This document shows positions 8,660-19,169 of a DNA stretch of 40,137 nucleotides, piece after piece. The translations under genes and the position numbers were made by a program. The stretch spans positions 1 to 40,137 of the forward strand of contig JAFVPB010000047.1 in the NCBI GenBank assembly GCA_017505525.1. Reading direction: 5' to 3'. The number at the start of each line of letters is the position of its first letter. Position 1 is the first letter of the stretch. This DNA comes from Clostridia bacterium (GTDB lineage Bacteria; Bacillota; Clostridia; UMGS1883). A model generated the notes under the pieces. It was given only the letters and a program-made list of their open reading frames with translations. It did not search any database and was not told the DNA's origin.

Positions 8660-9499
8660 TTATCTCTCCAATTCTGCCTTTTTAAAAATAAGCGCATCAT
8701 CGTCGCCATAGTAGTTTTTGCGTTTATCTATCTGTTCAAACCCCATCTTCTTGTAAAGCGAAATTGCCGCAATGTTTTTACTGCGCACCTCCAGGAAAAA
8801 CTCTGTTGCGCCCTCTTTTTGCATCTTTTCAAAAGCCTGCTTCAAAAGTTTTTTTCCAATGCCTTTTTTCCGCGCATCTTCCTTAACTGCAATTCTGAGA
8901 ATTTCTCCCTGATCGCCCCCAAGCATAAAAATGCAATATCCAATTATTTTATTGTTTTCTTTATAAACAGTTATTCTCTTATTTTCCGCTTCTCTTAAAA
9001 TGGCATTTTCGCTCCACGCATCGGGGAAAATATCTTTTTCAAGCTTTGCAATTTCTGCTGCATCGCCCGCTTTTGCCAAATCAGAACTTTCAACGCCTTT
9101 TTTTATAAGGCGATATATTTCATCGCACGTTTTTTTGTAGACCTCCTCGTTTCCTCCAAACGGGTCGGAAACGTCGCCCTCTTCATGCGCGAACTCATAA
9201 AGGGTTATAACCTTATTATCTATTCCTGCACTGATAAGCGCTTCTTTATGCGCCTTTGTCATGGTGATAATAAGGTCGCAATCCTTTATATCTTCCATAG
9301 TGAGCTGGCGCGAAATATGGTTTTCTAAATCCACGCCGTATTCTTTTACTGCCTTTTGTGCATTTGGCGATGCCTCGCTCGGGAAGCCAACATAAATACC
9401 CCTTGAATCGGCATCACAGGTTCCCGTTATTAAATTATAAAGCACCTTTGCCATAGGGCTTCTGCAGGTGTTTCCTGTGCAAACAAACAATACTTTCAT
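8660..9499 (-). CDS. Fusion: YwlE-like low-molecular-weight phosphatase + RimI-like N-acetyltransferase
   Basis: 279 residues. Residues 1-~140 are a low-molecular-weight phosphatase with the P-loop C7-T-G-N-T-C-R13-S and the catalytic Asp in SDPFGG (D112). Thr11 in the P-loop is the residue that marks YwlE protein-arginine phosphatases rather than tyrosine phosphatases. Residues ~145-279 are a GNAT domain with the acetyl-CoA loop [10 protein letters not shown] and the C-terminal [13 protein letters not shown] block typical of RimI, the ribosomal-protein S18 alanine acetyltransferase. The two are joined in one frame with no stop or frameshift. Start TG-ATG overlaps the tsaC stop. Elsewhere ywlE lies near ywlC, and rimI near tsaD, so the fusion joins two operon neighbours. 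Confidence 0.88.
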   Translation of the reverse strand: MKVLFVCTGNTCRSPMAKVLYNLITGTCDADSRGIYVGFPSEASPNAQKAVKEYGVDLENHISRQLTMEDIKDCDLIITMTKAHKEALISAGIDNKVITLYEFAHEEGDVSDPFGGNEEVYKKTCDEIYRLIKKGVESSDLAKAGDAAEIAKLEKDIFPDAWSENAILREAENKRITVYKENNKIIGYCIFMLGGDQGEILRIAVKEDARKKGIGKKLLKQAFEKMQKEGATEFFLEVRSKNIAAISLYKKMGFEQIDKRKNYYGDDDALIFKKAELER

Positions 9500-10482
9500 C
9501 AGTCGAGCACTCTCCCTGCGGCAGATTTCATAAGGCGGTTTATAAGCGCAATGCCAATGCCGCTGTTTTCAGGCATTTGGGCATAAACCTTGCTGAAACC
9601 GTCTTCGTCAGCCTTTCTGAGGAAATAGAAAAGCCTTGCCGCATATTCAGTATCAGTTTTTCCCGCATCGTAAACTTTTATATTACTAAAGCCTGCGCCT
9701 TCAGAATTTTTCATAATAACGCACGAGTTTTCGTCTTCCTCTATGCTTTTTGTTGAATTAAAAATATAAACCTCGGCATTGGGGCTATAGTGCTTATATT
9801 TCATCCCCGGGCATTTGGGAGCACCCTTAACCTCACCACTGAAATTTACCTCTCCAATAATTTCACGCATATCTTCTGCGCTTATCATACCGGGACGCAA
9901 AATTGTGGGCACCTCGGTTGTGCAGTCGACCACCGTTGATTCGATGCCAATCATCGAATCTCCGCCATCTATAATCATATCAACCCTGCCATCCAAATCA
10001 GCTATGCAATGCCCTGCCGTTGTCGGGCTTGGGCTTCCGCTTAAATTAGCGCTCGGTGCAGCTATTGCAGTGCCTGATAGTCTGATAAGCGCGTTTGCTA
10101 CGCTATGGCTCGGAAGCCTCACTGCAACTGTATCAAGCCCTGCCGTTACGCTATCGGGGATTCCCTTTCTCTTTTTCAGCACCATAGTAAGAGGGCCTCC
10201 CCAGAATTCTTCTGCAAGCTTTACGGCACAATCGGGAATTTCACGTGCAAAACGCTCGATATCTCCCAAATCAGCAATATGCGAAATCAAGGGATTATCG
10301 CTTGGTCTGCCCTTTGCTTTGAAGATATTTCTTACCGCATCTTCGTTAAAGCTATCTGCCCCAAGGCCGTAAACTGTTTCCGTGGGAAAAGCCACAAGGC
10401 CGCCATGCTTTATAACATGTGCAGCCTCTTCTAAAAGCTCCATATCAATTTTTTCAGGATTGATTTTAATAATTTTTGTCAC
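9499..10482 (-). CDS. ywlC: L-threonylcarbamoyladenylate synthase (Sua5/YwlC type)
   Basis: Makes threonylcarbamoyl-AMP from threonine, bicarbonate and ATP, the first step of t6A synthesis. The YrdC domain spans about residues 13-200 (FPTETVYGLGAD, KGRPSDNPLI, APSANLSGSPSPT) and a Sua5 C-terminal domain follows (about 225-327, beginning KCPGMKYKHYSP). This is the long, two-domain form, 327 residues. The start is GTG at 10482, two bases from the tmk stop; the stop overlaps the next ATG by one base, so translation is likely coupled throughout. Confidence 0.95.
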   Translation of the reverse strand: MTKIIKINPEKIDMELLEEAAHVIKHGGLVAFPTETVYGLGADSFNEDAVRNIFKAKGRPSDNPLISHIADLGDIERFAREIPDCAVKLAEEFWGGPLTMVLKKRKGIPDSVTAGLDTVAVRLPSHSVANALIRLSGTAIAAPSANLSGSPSPTTAGHCIADLDGRVDMIIDGGDSMIGIESTVVDCTTEVPTILRPGMISAEDMREIIGEVNFSGEVKGAPKCPGMKYKHYSPNAEVYIFNSTKSIEEDENSCVIMKNSEGAGFSNIKVYDAGKTDTEYAARLFYFLRKADEDGFSKVYAQMPENSGIGIALINRLMKSAAGRVLD

Positions 10483-10483
10483 T

Positions 10484-11101
10484 TTACATTATCCTCTCGA
10501 CTGCTTCTTCAATAAGTGAAGAAACCTCCTCCACTGTGCCCGATGCATCAATTATTGCTATATTTTCACCCTCAAGCTTTTTAAACACATCGAAAAACTT
10601 GTTTCTTATTGTGTTTAGCTTTTGTATACTGTCTTCAAAGATTTCTACCGTTGCACGCGCACTATCAATTCTTTCCTTTGATTTTTCCGCATCCAAATCA
10701 AGGAATATACATAAATCGGGCTTTTGTATGTCGGGGCAGTTTATGTTCATATTCATCACCCAGTCAAGGTCGGTATCCATTCCCTGATAGGCGCACGAAG
10801 AATAATAATATCTGTCGCAGATAACATCAAACCCGCGCTCAAGTGCCTGCTTTATTCCGCAGTTTTCGTTTACATTATGGTAAACTCTGTCAGCTAAAAA
10901 CATTGCCGCAAGCTCTGTTTGAGTTCTCTTGTAATTACTGTTCAAGGCATCGCGAAGAATCCCCCCCGTTACCGACGGAGTGGGCTCGCACGTTACAAAA
11001 ACCTTTCTTCCTTTTTTGACAAGGCTTTTTTCAAGAAGAGAAATCTGTGTGCTTTTTCCTGCACCATCTATCCCCTCAAACACTATAAAGCGACCTTGCA
11101 T
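10484..11101 (-). CDS. tmk: Thymidylate kinase
   Basis: Phosphorylates dTMP to dTDP. 205 residues with the P-loop GIDGAGKS (10-17), the DR(Y) motif CDRYYYSSCAYQG and the expected length. It starts 21 nt downstream of the aminotransferase stop, with a GAGGGGGA site, and is followed within 2 nt by ywlC. Confidence 0.96.
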   Translation of the reverse strand: MQGRFIVFEGIDGAGKSTQISLLEKSLVKKGRKVFVTCEPTPSVTGGILRDALNSNYKRTQTELAAMFLADRVYHNVNENCGIKQALERGFDVICDRYYYSSCAYQGMDTDLDWVMNMNINCPDIQKPDLCIFLDLDAEKSKERIDSARATVEIFEDSIQKLNTIRNKFFDVFKKLEGENIAIIDASGTVEEVSSLIEEAVERIM

Positions 11102-11122
11102 ACCACATTCCCCCTCTGCCCT

Positions 11123-12307
11123 TCAGCAGTATTTTTTGAGCACCTTTCCCAATCTCTTAACGCCTTCAACTATTTTATCGTCAGGCATTGTTGAAAAATT
11201 AAGTCTGAATCCATTACTTTCAAGGCTCTGGTCTGTTGCAAAGTTATTTCCCGGAACTATCAAAACCTTTTCTTCAACACACTCATTACTAAGCTTCAAT
11301 GTATCAATTCCCGGTGCATTACACCATACGAAAAGTCCACCTCCGGGCACTGTGTATGTGATATTTTCAGGAAGGTATTCCCTCATCGCGCCTATCATCA
11401 CATCACACTTCTTTTTATAGAGTGTGCGCATTTTTTCAATAAGCTCTGAAATATCATAACGAGTCATAAATTCATAAGCAAGTAGCTGCGGCAAAAGAGA
11501 TGTGTGAACATCGGAAACCTGCTTGCCAAGAACAACTTTTTCCGTAAACTCCTTAGATGCAATAAGGTAACCCAATCTTAGTCCGGGGGCAAGAATTTTC
11601 GAGAATGATCCGCTGTAAAGCACAACACCTTCTTCATCCATCGATTTAATCGTTGGAAGTTTCACTCCATCAAACGTAAGTTCACCATATGGGTTGTCCT
11701 CAATTATGAAAATCCCTTCTTCGCGCGCAATTTCGTAAAGTGCCTTTCTTTTTTCAACACTCATTGTTACACCCGATGGATTCTGGAAGTTTGGAATAGT
11801 ATAAATAAGCTTCACATTTTTAGTGTTTTTTATAGCTTCCTTAAGCTTTTCTATATTTATGCCGTCGCTCTCAACTTCAACACCTACAAGATTTGCACCG
11901 TATGAACGGAATGCATTAAGGCCTCCCACAAACGAAGGTGCCTCAACAATAACACTATCACCCTCATTAAGCAGAATTTTTGAAACAATCTCGATTGCCT
12001 GCTGACCGCCCGAAACAATGGTTATTTCATCAAGCGACGCATTTATATTTTCACGTTCTTTCATCATTTCAAGAATTTTTTCACGAAGAGGAATGCTTCC
12101 CTCTGAAATACCATACTGAAGTGCGCCCACCGGATTTTCTTTTAAAATGTCAGCGGCAATTTTGGAAAGCTCTTCATTTGGGAAAAGCTCTGCCGCAGGA
12201 TTTCCTCCTGCGAGCGATATCATAGTCGGGTCAGCCATTTTCTTAAACATTTCTCTGATTGCCGAGCCTTTAAGAGAGCTCATTCTGTTTGATACTTTAT
12301 ATTCCAT
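11123..12307 (-). CDS. PLP-dependent aminotransferase, class I/II (aromatic/2-aminoadipate type)
   Basis: 394 residues, fold type I. The Schiff-base lysine lies in SGSFSKILAPGLRLGY; the PLP-binding block NFQNPSGVTMS and IIEDNPYGEL are those of the LysN/ARO8/MocR-aminotransferase group. There is no GntR-type DNA-binding domain at the N-terminus, so this is an enzyme rather than a MocR regulator. The substrate cannot be fixed from sequence: 2-aminoadipate, aromatic and branched-chain amino acids are all possible. It sits 16 nt after uxaC with an AAGGAATG ribosome site. Confidence 0.88.
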   Translation of the reverse strand: MEYKVSNRMSSLKGSAIREMFKKMADPTMISLAGGNPAAELFPNEELSKIAADILKENPVGALQYGISEGSIPLREKILEMMKERENINASLDEITIVSGGQQAIEIVSKILLNEGDSVIVEAPSFVGGLNAFRSYGANLVGVEVESDGINIEKLKEAIKNTKNVKLIYTIPNFQNPSGVTMSVEKRKALYEIAREEGIFIIEDNPYGELTFDGVKLPTIKSMDEEGVVLYSGSFSKILAPGLRLGYLIASKEFTEKVVLGKQVSDVHTSLLPQLLAYEFMTRYDISELIEKMRTLYKKKCDVMIGAMREYLPENITYTVPGGGLFVWCNAPGIDTLKLSNECVEEKVLIVPGNNFATDQSLESNGFRLNFSTMPDDKIVEGVKRLGKVLKKYC

Positions 12308-12323
12308 TTTTTATCATTCCTTT

Positions 12324-13688
12324 TTAAAACTTAAAATAACTCTTTGCATTTTCGTAGCTTACGCCGCGAACGATTTTTTCAAGATATTCTTTATCATTTG
12401 GATATTCGCCCTCTTCAACCCACTTGCCGATAAGGTTACAGAATATTCTTCTGAAATACTCGTGGCGCGGGTAGGAAACAAAGCTTCGGCTATCAGTAAG
12501 CATTCCAACGAAGTGAGAAAGCATTCCAAGATTTGCAAGAGCTTTCATCTGGCTTTCCATTCCGTCGCGCTGATCGTTAAACCACCAACCGCTGCCAAAC
12601 TGAATTTTACTCTTGATTGGCGAGCTCTGGAAGTTACCAAGCATTGTGCCAAGCACATAATTATCCTTAGGATTAAGTGTGTATAAAATCGTTTTCGGAA
12701 GCGAATCTTCAACTTCAAGACTATCTAAAAATCTTGAAAGGTTATATGCTACGTCTAAATCGTGTATTGAATCAAAGCCTGTGTCGGGTCCAAGAAGATT
12801 AAACATCTTTGTGTTGTTATTACGAATTGCTCCCATATGAAGCTGCATTGCCCAACCAAGGCGTGCATATTCTTTTGCACAATGGCGAAGAACTGCCGTT
12901 TTAAATACGTTTTCCTCTCCGCTTGTGATTTCTTCTCCGTTCATTCTCTTTTCAAAAACACGCTCTGCATTTCCGCGCGCAAACGGCACTGTTTCAAGTC
13001 CGTGGTCGCTGATGCGGCATCCGTTTTCGTGGAAATATTCAATTCTTTTTGTAATCCATTCTAAAAGTTCGCCATATGTTTTAACGCCTGTTTTTTCTAT
13101 ATAGGGAACAAATGTGTCTTTTCCTATTTCCACTGCCTTGTCGGGGCGGAATGTGGGAAGAACCTTTACTTTGAAATCCTTAAGTGATTTGTGATATTCA
13201 AGTGTATCAATCGGATCGTCAGTTGTGCACACTACTTCAACGTTTGACTTTAAAATAAGCTGCTGTGGAGTGAATTCATCACTTTGGAGGCATTCATTGA
13301 TTTTGTCCCAAGCTTTTTTACAAGTGTGCTCGTTTAATGTTTCATCAATATCAAAATAACGCTTTAATTCAAGGTGTGTCCAATGATAAAGCGGATTTCC
13401 TATAAGATAGGGCATCATTTTTGCAAATTCGCTGAATTTTTCGTAATCGTCGCCACCCTTTCCTGTGATTAAATCTTCACTTATACCGTGTGTTCTCATC
13501 TGGCGCCACTTGTAATGGTCGCCCCCTAAAAACAGCTCGAAAGCATTTTTAAATTTTTTGTTTTCTGCTATCATCTGCGGATTAAGATGGCAGTGATAAT
13601 CTATAATCGGCATATCTTTAGAGTAGTTCTCATATAAATCCTGTGCCGTTTTTGTTTTAAGCATAAAGCTATCATTAATAAATCCCAT
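12324..13688 (-). CDS. uxaC: Glucuronate (uronate) isomerase
   Basis: Isomerises glucuronate/galacturonate to fructuronate/tagaturonate. 454 residues with the amidohydrolase-fold metal motif DYHCHLNPQ (H32, H34), the family block HMGAIRNNN and the C-terminal SYPRHEYFRR. No uxaB, kdgA or uronate transporter is beside it, so other steps of hexuronate breakdown must be encoded elsewhere. It is the first gene of the long minus-strand run and has its own promoter. Confidence 0.96.
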   Translation of the reverse strand: MGFINDSFMLKTKTAQDLYENYSKDMPIIDYHCHLNPQMIAENKKFKNAFELFLGGDHYKWRQMRTHGISEDLITGKGGDDYEKFSEFAKMMPYLIGNPLYHWTHLELKRYFDIDETLNEHTCKKAWDKINECLQSDEFTPQQLILKSNVEVVCTTDDPIDTLEYHKSLKDFKVKVLPTFRPDKAVEIGKDTFVPYIEKTGVKTYGELLEWITKRIEYFHENGCRISDHGLETVPFARGNAERVFEKRMNGEEITSGEENVFKTAVLRHCAKEYARLGWAMQLHMGAIRNNNTKMFNLLGPDTGFDSIHDLDVAYNLSRFLDSLEVEDSLPKTILYTLNPKDNYVLGTMLGNFQSSPIKSKIQFGSGWWFNDQRDGMESQMKALANLGMLSHFVGMLTDSRSFVSYPRHEYFRRIFCNLIGKWVEEGEYPNDKEYLEKIVRGVSYENAKSYFKF

Positions 13689-13725
13689 TTTTATACCTTC
13701 TTTACATTATAATTTATCACATTAT

Positions 13726-13753
13726 ATTATACCATAATAAGCTGAAAGGTCAA
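13726..13753 (-). promoter_or_regulatory. Promoter of the uxaC run
   Basis: Minus strand: TTGACC (13753-13748), a 16-bp spacer, TATAAT (13731-13726), about 40 bp before the uxaC start. Confidence 0.65.
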
Positions 13754-13774
13754 TATTTTTTCCATAAATAACTA

Positions 13775-13806
13775 TAAAAAGGGATGCGAAAAATTCACAT
13801 CCCTTT
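13775..13806 (-). terminator. Terminator of the rnj-tgt-pfkB-lipoprotein run
   Basis: On the minus strand AAAGGGATG (13806-13798) pairs with CATCCCTTT (13786-13778) around an 11-nt loop, and the T-run continues as TTTTTATAG. It starts 5 nt past the lipoprotein stop. Confidence 0.85.
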
Positions 13807-13810
13807 CAAC

Positions 13811-14227
13811 TTACTTTGTATAAACAAATTCGTAGTGTTCTCCGTCTTTAAACTTCACTCCGTCAACACCCGTCATTAAGCCCTCGCCGTTTTTGTTGAT
13901 TCCCCAATAGGCTTTGTTTTTATCGTAATCTGCTTCTATGCCGTTAACCTTTTTAACGTAGAGCCCATAAGCTCCTTTTTCTCCCTCAATCAGTTTATGC
14001 TCTGCAAGTGCATCTCCCAAGATGCTTTTATCTGAATGAATAGTAAAGGTAACAGATTTATCTTCAGCTACAACCTCAACCAAAACAGTTTTTGCGCCCT
14101 CTCCAAGCTCTGTATCTTCCGTATATGTTGCATTTTTCCATAAATCTATATTAGTTTCGGTTTTTGAGCAAGCCGAAACACCCAAGCACAAAAGAACAAC
14201 CAAAACAACACTAACTATCTTTTTCAT
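13811..14227 (-). CDS. Lipoprotein with a DUF4430-like domain
   Basis: 138 residues starting at ATG 14227, chosen because it begins a signal peptide (MKKIVSVVLVVLLCLG) and lies 4 nt after the kinase stop. The lipobox VSAC predicts lipidation and outer-face attachment to the membrane. The C-terminal segment, from SILGDALAEHKL through the YWGINKNGEG block to GEHYEFVY, matches the DUF4430 pattern, related to the C-terminal domain of transcobalamin-like cobalamin binders; in bacteria it is common in surface lipoproteins. Ligand unknown. Confidence 0.75.
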   Translation of the reverse strand: MKKIVSVVLVVLLCLGVSACSKTETNIDLWKNATYTEDTELGEGAKTVLVEVVAEDKSVTFTIHSDKSILGDALAEHKLIEGEKGAYGLYVKKVNGIEADYDKNKAYWGINKNGEGLMTGVDGVKFKDGEHYEFVYTK

Positions 14228-14231
14228 TAGC

Positions 14232-15320
14232 TCACACCCTGTTGTCATACATTTGCATAGCTTCACAAATATCGTCAAAGCTATTGCACTTTCCGTTTTT
14301 AACGTAGAGATACGATGTTGTCATACCGCTTATAAGGCAGCTTTTAACATCAAGTCCCGCAAGAAGTCCTGCACAGAAGCCCGAGTTAAAGTTATCTCCG
14401 CCCCCTGTGGTCTTTTTCGGTTTTTCGCAAAGAATTCCTGCCACCTCTACTTCTCCGCCATCGAAAACTGCGGCAGAGCTGTCTACAGGATGGATAATAA
14501 CAGTGCCTATGCCTGAATACTCTTTAATTGTTCGTGCAATAGGAAGAGAGCCTTCATATTCTCCATCGCACAAAATCGAATGAATTACCATAGCCTCACT
14601 CTTATTAAGTCCGATATATGTAGGAGCATACTCACTGTATTTACCAAACATTTTAAGTGCAGCCTTTATTTCTTCAGGTCTGCGCTTTGCACAATCTGCA
14701 ATATCAATATAAATCTTTCTTTCCTTGTTTTTAAGCTTCGGCATAACAAGTTCGAGGAATTTTTCATAGATTTCGTGGAAGTGCACCAGATAGCTCCAGT
14801 TTACAAGCGTGATAATATCTGCAGCTTCAAAGTATTTTACCATTTCGTCAATACTCACACGCTCAATTAAATCATTCCATCTGAGGCGGCTGATTTCCTT
14901 AACGTTACTCATTATAACCTTTCCGTCTTCAAACTCGAAAATATATGAATAACCAGGCTCGCCCACCGTTATGGATTTGCACTTTTCGTGGAGGTCAAAA
15001 ACAGGATTTTTCTCAGGATAACCCAATGTACCTATGCAAGTACAGTTTACGCCCATATTTGCAAGACCATTAATATAGTGCGGTCCGCATCCACCGAAAT
15101 CGGTTCTTTCAAAAACAAGCTCTATATTTCCGCTTCTTCCTGCAAGGCTTGTGATTCTTTCGCCGAATTTATCTATCGTTGGAAAATATGTGCAGGTTGT
15201 TTCGCTCTCACGTGTTTTAACAGGGCGTACAACATAATCTATAAACCCGTCGAACCCCACACAAACACTCTTAGCCTGCACTGTTTCCTTTTTATCTTTA
15301 AACTGCTGTGAATATTTCAT
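14232..15320 (-). CDS. PfkB-family carbohydrate kinase (substrate unassigned)
   Basis: 362 residues of ribokinase-like fold. The catalytic motif is KKTTGGGDNFNSGFCAG with the base Asp in GGGDN; an N-terminal GFDGFIDYVV and a GGCGPHYINGLANMG segment stand where PfkB signature 1 lies. It is longer than typical KDG kinases (~310-340) and the N-terminal signature is divergent, so the sugar is uncertain. Nearby uxaC makes 2-keto-3-deoxygluconate kinase a guess only. It starts 30 nt after tgt with GGAGGAAG. Confidence 0.75.
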   Translation of the reverse strand: MKYSQQFKDKKETVQAKSVCVGFDGFIDYVVRPVKTRESETTCTYFPTIDKFGERITSLAGRSGNIELVFERTDFGGCGPHYINGLANMGVNCTCIGTLGYPEKNPVFDLHEKCKSITVGEPGYSYIFEFEDGKVIMSNVKEISRLRWNDLIERVSIDEMVKYFEAADIITLVNWSYLVHFHEIYEKFLELVMPKLKNKERKIYIDIADCAKRRPEEIKAALKMFGKYSEYAPTYIGLNKSEAMVIHSILCDGEYEGSLPIARTIKEYSGIGTVIIHPVDSSAAVFDGGEVEVAGILCEKPKKTTGGGDNFNSGFCAGLLAGLDVKSCLISGMTTSYLYVKNGKCNSFDDICEAMQMYDNRV

Positions 15321-15350
15321 ATTCTTCCTCCGCTTTTTCGTTTGTTACAC

Positions 15351-16484
<1,134 letters not shown>

Positions 16485-16530
16485 TTATTATTCCTTTGTA
16501 TTATTTTTCAAAGGATGACCTTGCCATCCT

Positions 16531-18198
16531 TCACACATCAAGAATAACCGGAAGTATCATTGGTTTTCTGTGAGTTCCTTCGTATATAGCACTTCCAAGA
16601 GCACTCTTAACGTTATTTTTTATAGTATTCCAGTCTTTATTTTTAGAAATAAGTGTATCCTGCACGCTTATTTCTGCAATTTTTCTAAGTTCTTCCATAA
16701 GGCCTTCATTATCACGCATATAAATAAATCCACGCGTGATAATTTCGGGCGGTGCCGAAAGCTTGTGTGTTTTTCCGTTAATCGCCATCACAACAAGGAT
16801 TATTCCGTCTTCAGCAAGATGCTTACGATCGCGAAGGACAATGCTTCCCACATCGCCCACGCCATAGCCGTCCACAAGCACTTCCCCTGCCTGAACGTTT
16901 CCGTTGATTTTTGCTGAATCTGCAGTTAGTTCAAGTACTGAGCCGTTTTCGAGCTTGAAGATATTCTTTTTATTTATTCCCATCTCTTCTGCTAAAAGAG
17001 CATGTCGCCTTAAATGACGGCTTTCTCCGTGAACGGGAATGAAGTATTTGGGTTTTACAAGTCCCATAATGATTTTAAGTTCTTCACGGCAGGCGTGCCC
17101 TGAAACGTGCACCTCTGTAAGCGCAGAATGCACAACCTCTGCACCCTTTCTGTAAAGCTCGTTTATAACGTTTGAAACTGTTTTTTCGTTTCCCGGAATA
17201 GGCGATGCCGAAATAATAACAAGGTCGCCTTTTCCTATTTCTATCTTTTTATGGTCAGCAAAAGCCATTCTTGTAAGAGCACTCATCGGCTCGCCCTGAC
17301 TTCCAGTTGTTATAATAACAAGCTGATGATCCTGATATTTTTTAACCTCTTCTATGGGAATCATTGTTCCCTCGGGGATTTTAAGATAACCGAGTGTTGA
17401 AGCAACATCGATTATATTTATCATACTTCTTCCCGAAACGGCAACCTTTCGGCGGTTTCTTACTGCCGCATTAATAATCTGCTGAACTCTATCCACGTTT
17501 GAGGCGAATGTTGCAACGAAAATACGTGAACGTGTGCCCTTAAACAGTGTTTCAAATGTTTCACCAACGGTACGCTCGCTCATAGTATATCCGGGGCGTT
17601 CCACGTTTGTACTGTCGCTCATAAGAGCGAGCACTCCGCGGTTTCCAAGCTCGCCGAATTTTGCAAGGTCAATCATTTTGCCCTCGATGGGAGTGCAGTC
17701 GATTTTAAAGTCGCCCGTATGCACAACAGTTCCAACAGGGGTTTTAATTGCAAGGCCCACGGCATCGCTTATGCTGTGGTTAACCCTTATAAATTCAACT
17801 GTGATATTCTTGCTGATTTTTGCGCTTTCGCCCGCTGCAACTCTGTTTAATTTTGAAACACTTAAAATTCCGTGTTCCTTAAGCTTCTGCTCTATTAATC
17901 CAAGGGCAAGGCGTGTGCCGTAAACGGGCACGTTAACGCTTTTTAATAAATACGCAATACTTCCGATATGGTCTTCATGTCCGTGAGTGATAACTATTCC
18001 CTTTACCTTATCCTTGTTGTTTATAAGATAAGTCATATCAGGAATTACACAATCAACGCCGAACATACTGTCGTCGGGGAATGCCATACCGCAATCGACA
18101 ACCAGAATATCTCCGCCATATTCAAACGCAGTGATATTTTTGCCGATTTCGTTCATTCCGCCAATCGGTATAATCTTCAATTTTGTTTTTTTTGCCAT
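16531..18198 (-). CDS. rnj: Ribonuclease J
   Basis: Metallo-beta-lactamase/beta-CASP RNase with 5'-3' exo- and endonuclease activity, central to mRNA decay and rRNA maturation in Bacillota. 555 residues; the metal motif THGHEDHIGS, a later HTGDFKID and the beta-CASP segments (LMSDSTNVERPG, PVHGESRHLRRH) are all intact. The start follows AAGGAGA. Confidence 0.96.
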   Translation of the reverse strand: MAKKTKLKIIPIGGMNEIGKNITAFEYGGDILVVDCGMAFPDDSMFGVDCVIPDMTYLINNKDKVKGIVITHGHEDHIGSIAYLLKSVNVPVYGTRLALGLIEQKLKEHGILSVSKLNRVAAGESAKISKNITVEFIRVNHSISDAVGLAIKTPVGTVVHTGDFKIDCTPIEGKMIDLAKFGELGNRGVLALMSDSTNVERPGYTMSERTVGETFETLFKGTRSRIFVATFASNVDRVQQIINAAVRNRRKVAVSGRSMINIIDVASTLGYLKIPEGTMIPIEEVKKYQDHQLVIITTGSQGEPMSALTRMAFADHKKIEIGKGDLVIISASPIPGNEKTVSNVINELYRKGAEVVHSALTEVHVSGHACREELKIIMGLVKPKYFIPVHGESRHLRRHALLAEEMGINKKNIFKLENGSVLELTADSAKINGNVQAGEVLVDGYGVGDVGSIVLRDRKHLAEDGIILVVMAINGKTHKLSAPPEIITRGFIYMRDNEGLMEELRKIAEISVQDTLISKNKDWNTIKNNVKSALGSAIYEGTHRKPMILPVILDV

Positions 18199-18246
18199 TA
18201 ATTTTCTCCTTTTCTGTTCCGCGGTTTTTTAAAGTCTGTCCATTCT

Positions 18247-18261
18247 CCGCCCGCACGGCGG
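18247..18261 (-). promoter_or_regulatory. Small GC hairpin in the rnj leader
   Basis: CCGCC and GGCGG flank a 5-nt loop in the ~110-nt untranslated leader of rnj. It stands out in AT-rich DNA. A 5' structure would fit self-limitation of RNase J by its 5' end, but that is a guess. Confidence 0.3.
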
Positions 18262-18318
18262 TATGTATAAACCAACCACTGTATTCAGTACAACTGTGCC
18301 CATAGCACTCTAACTTAT

Positions 18319-18346
18319 ATTATAACACAACAATCCTAAAAGTCAA
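18319..18346 (-). promoter_or_regulatory. Promoter of rnj
   Basis: Minus strand: TTGACT (18346-18341), 16-bp spacer, TATAAT (18324-18319). Confidence 0.65.
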
Positions 18347-18352
18347 ACTATT

Positions 18353-18389
18353 ATTAGAGGTGTAAAAAACGGTTTTTTACACCTCTAAT
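18353..18389 (-). terminator. Hairpin terminator after the SSB-like gene
   Basis: A perfect 17-bp stem (18353-18369 with 18373-18389) around a 3-nt loop; the minus-strand distal arm begins with TTTTTT. It lies 11 nt past the SSB-like stop and just before the rnj promoter. Confidence 0.75.
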
Positions 18390-18399
18390 GTTGCCAATC

Positions 18400-19044
18400 T
18401 TAATAAACTTCTAAATATTCCTCTCTGTTTTCCAGCTCTTCTCCGCTTTCTATTTTCGTAATAGACAACTCGTATGCAGTGCGTATTTCAACCTCGTTTT
18501 CCGAAAGACGCTTGTTGTAATTTCTCGATTGCAGTCTTCCCCAAACCATCACATTTGCCCCCACCTCAAGATTTTGAGCATAAACGGCATTTTTCCCCCA
18601 CGCTATTGCAGGAATATAATCAGAGCGGTTAAACGCTCTGTTTACCGCCACAATTAAATCTGTGATTTCTCTGCCAAACGGAGTTTTTCTGTATACAGGC
18701 GTTTTACAGATATACCCGTTTATAAAGATTTCGTTGGGATTTTCTTCGTCAGCTTCCTCAGGAATCGAAAGCTCTTTCACAAAAACAGTAAGAATAAGCT
18801 TTGTTCTTTCTTCGGTAAATTTATTATAGCTTCTCAGCTGACCTTTTACCTTAATTTTTTGATTTTCCTTTATGATTTCCCTGTCATACAATTTTTCCGA
18901 TACGGTTACGGGAAGCAAATCATCTGTTTGTGATAATCTGGGAACTCTTAGTATAAAAGAATAAAAGTTTTCCTCCATCACAGTGTGGCTGTATACAGCT
19001 TCACTTTCAACGATGCCCGTAAGTGTAATAATGTTATTTTCCAA
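18400..19044 (-). CDS. Tandem OB-fold single-stranded-DNA-binding-like protein
   Basis: 214 residues containing two successive SSB/PriB-like OB folds, about 3-92 (ITLTGIVESEAVYSH...) and 104-203 (IFINGYICKTPVYRKTPFGREITDLIVAVNR...). The second half has the SSB core pattern (PAIAWGKNA, GANVMVWGRLQSRNY). There is no acidic SSB tail of the DDDIPF type, so it is not the housekeeping SSB. The start is TTG at 19044, supported by AAGGAG 9 nt upstream; no in-frame ATG fits. The gene has its own terminator. Role probably in DNA metabolism; partner unknown. Confidence 0.75.
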   Translation of the reverse strand: MENNIITLTGIVESEAVYSHTVMEENFYSFILRVPRLSQTDDLLPVTVSEKLYDREIIKENQKIKVKGQLRSYNKFTEERTKLILTVFVKELSIPEEADEENPNEIFINGYICKTPVYRKTPFGREITDLIVAVNRAFNRSDYIPAIAWGKNAVYAQNLEVGANVMVWGRLQSRNYNKRLSENEVEIRTAYELSITKIESGEELENREEYLEVY

Positions 19045-19169
19045 GGTCTACAACTCCTTTTTATGTACTCTGTATAAAACAGTATATTCAAAAAATTACC
19101 AAACTATTACTCTTTATTATGAATATATGCGTGATTTCCTTTGTATATTTTAATGAAAGGCTGATGTGT

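Noticed and set aside
9815-10372. 185-codon plus-strand frame opposite ywlC
   Set aside because: Antisense shadow of a conserved gene with no ribosome site.
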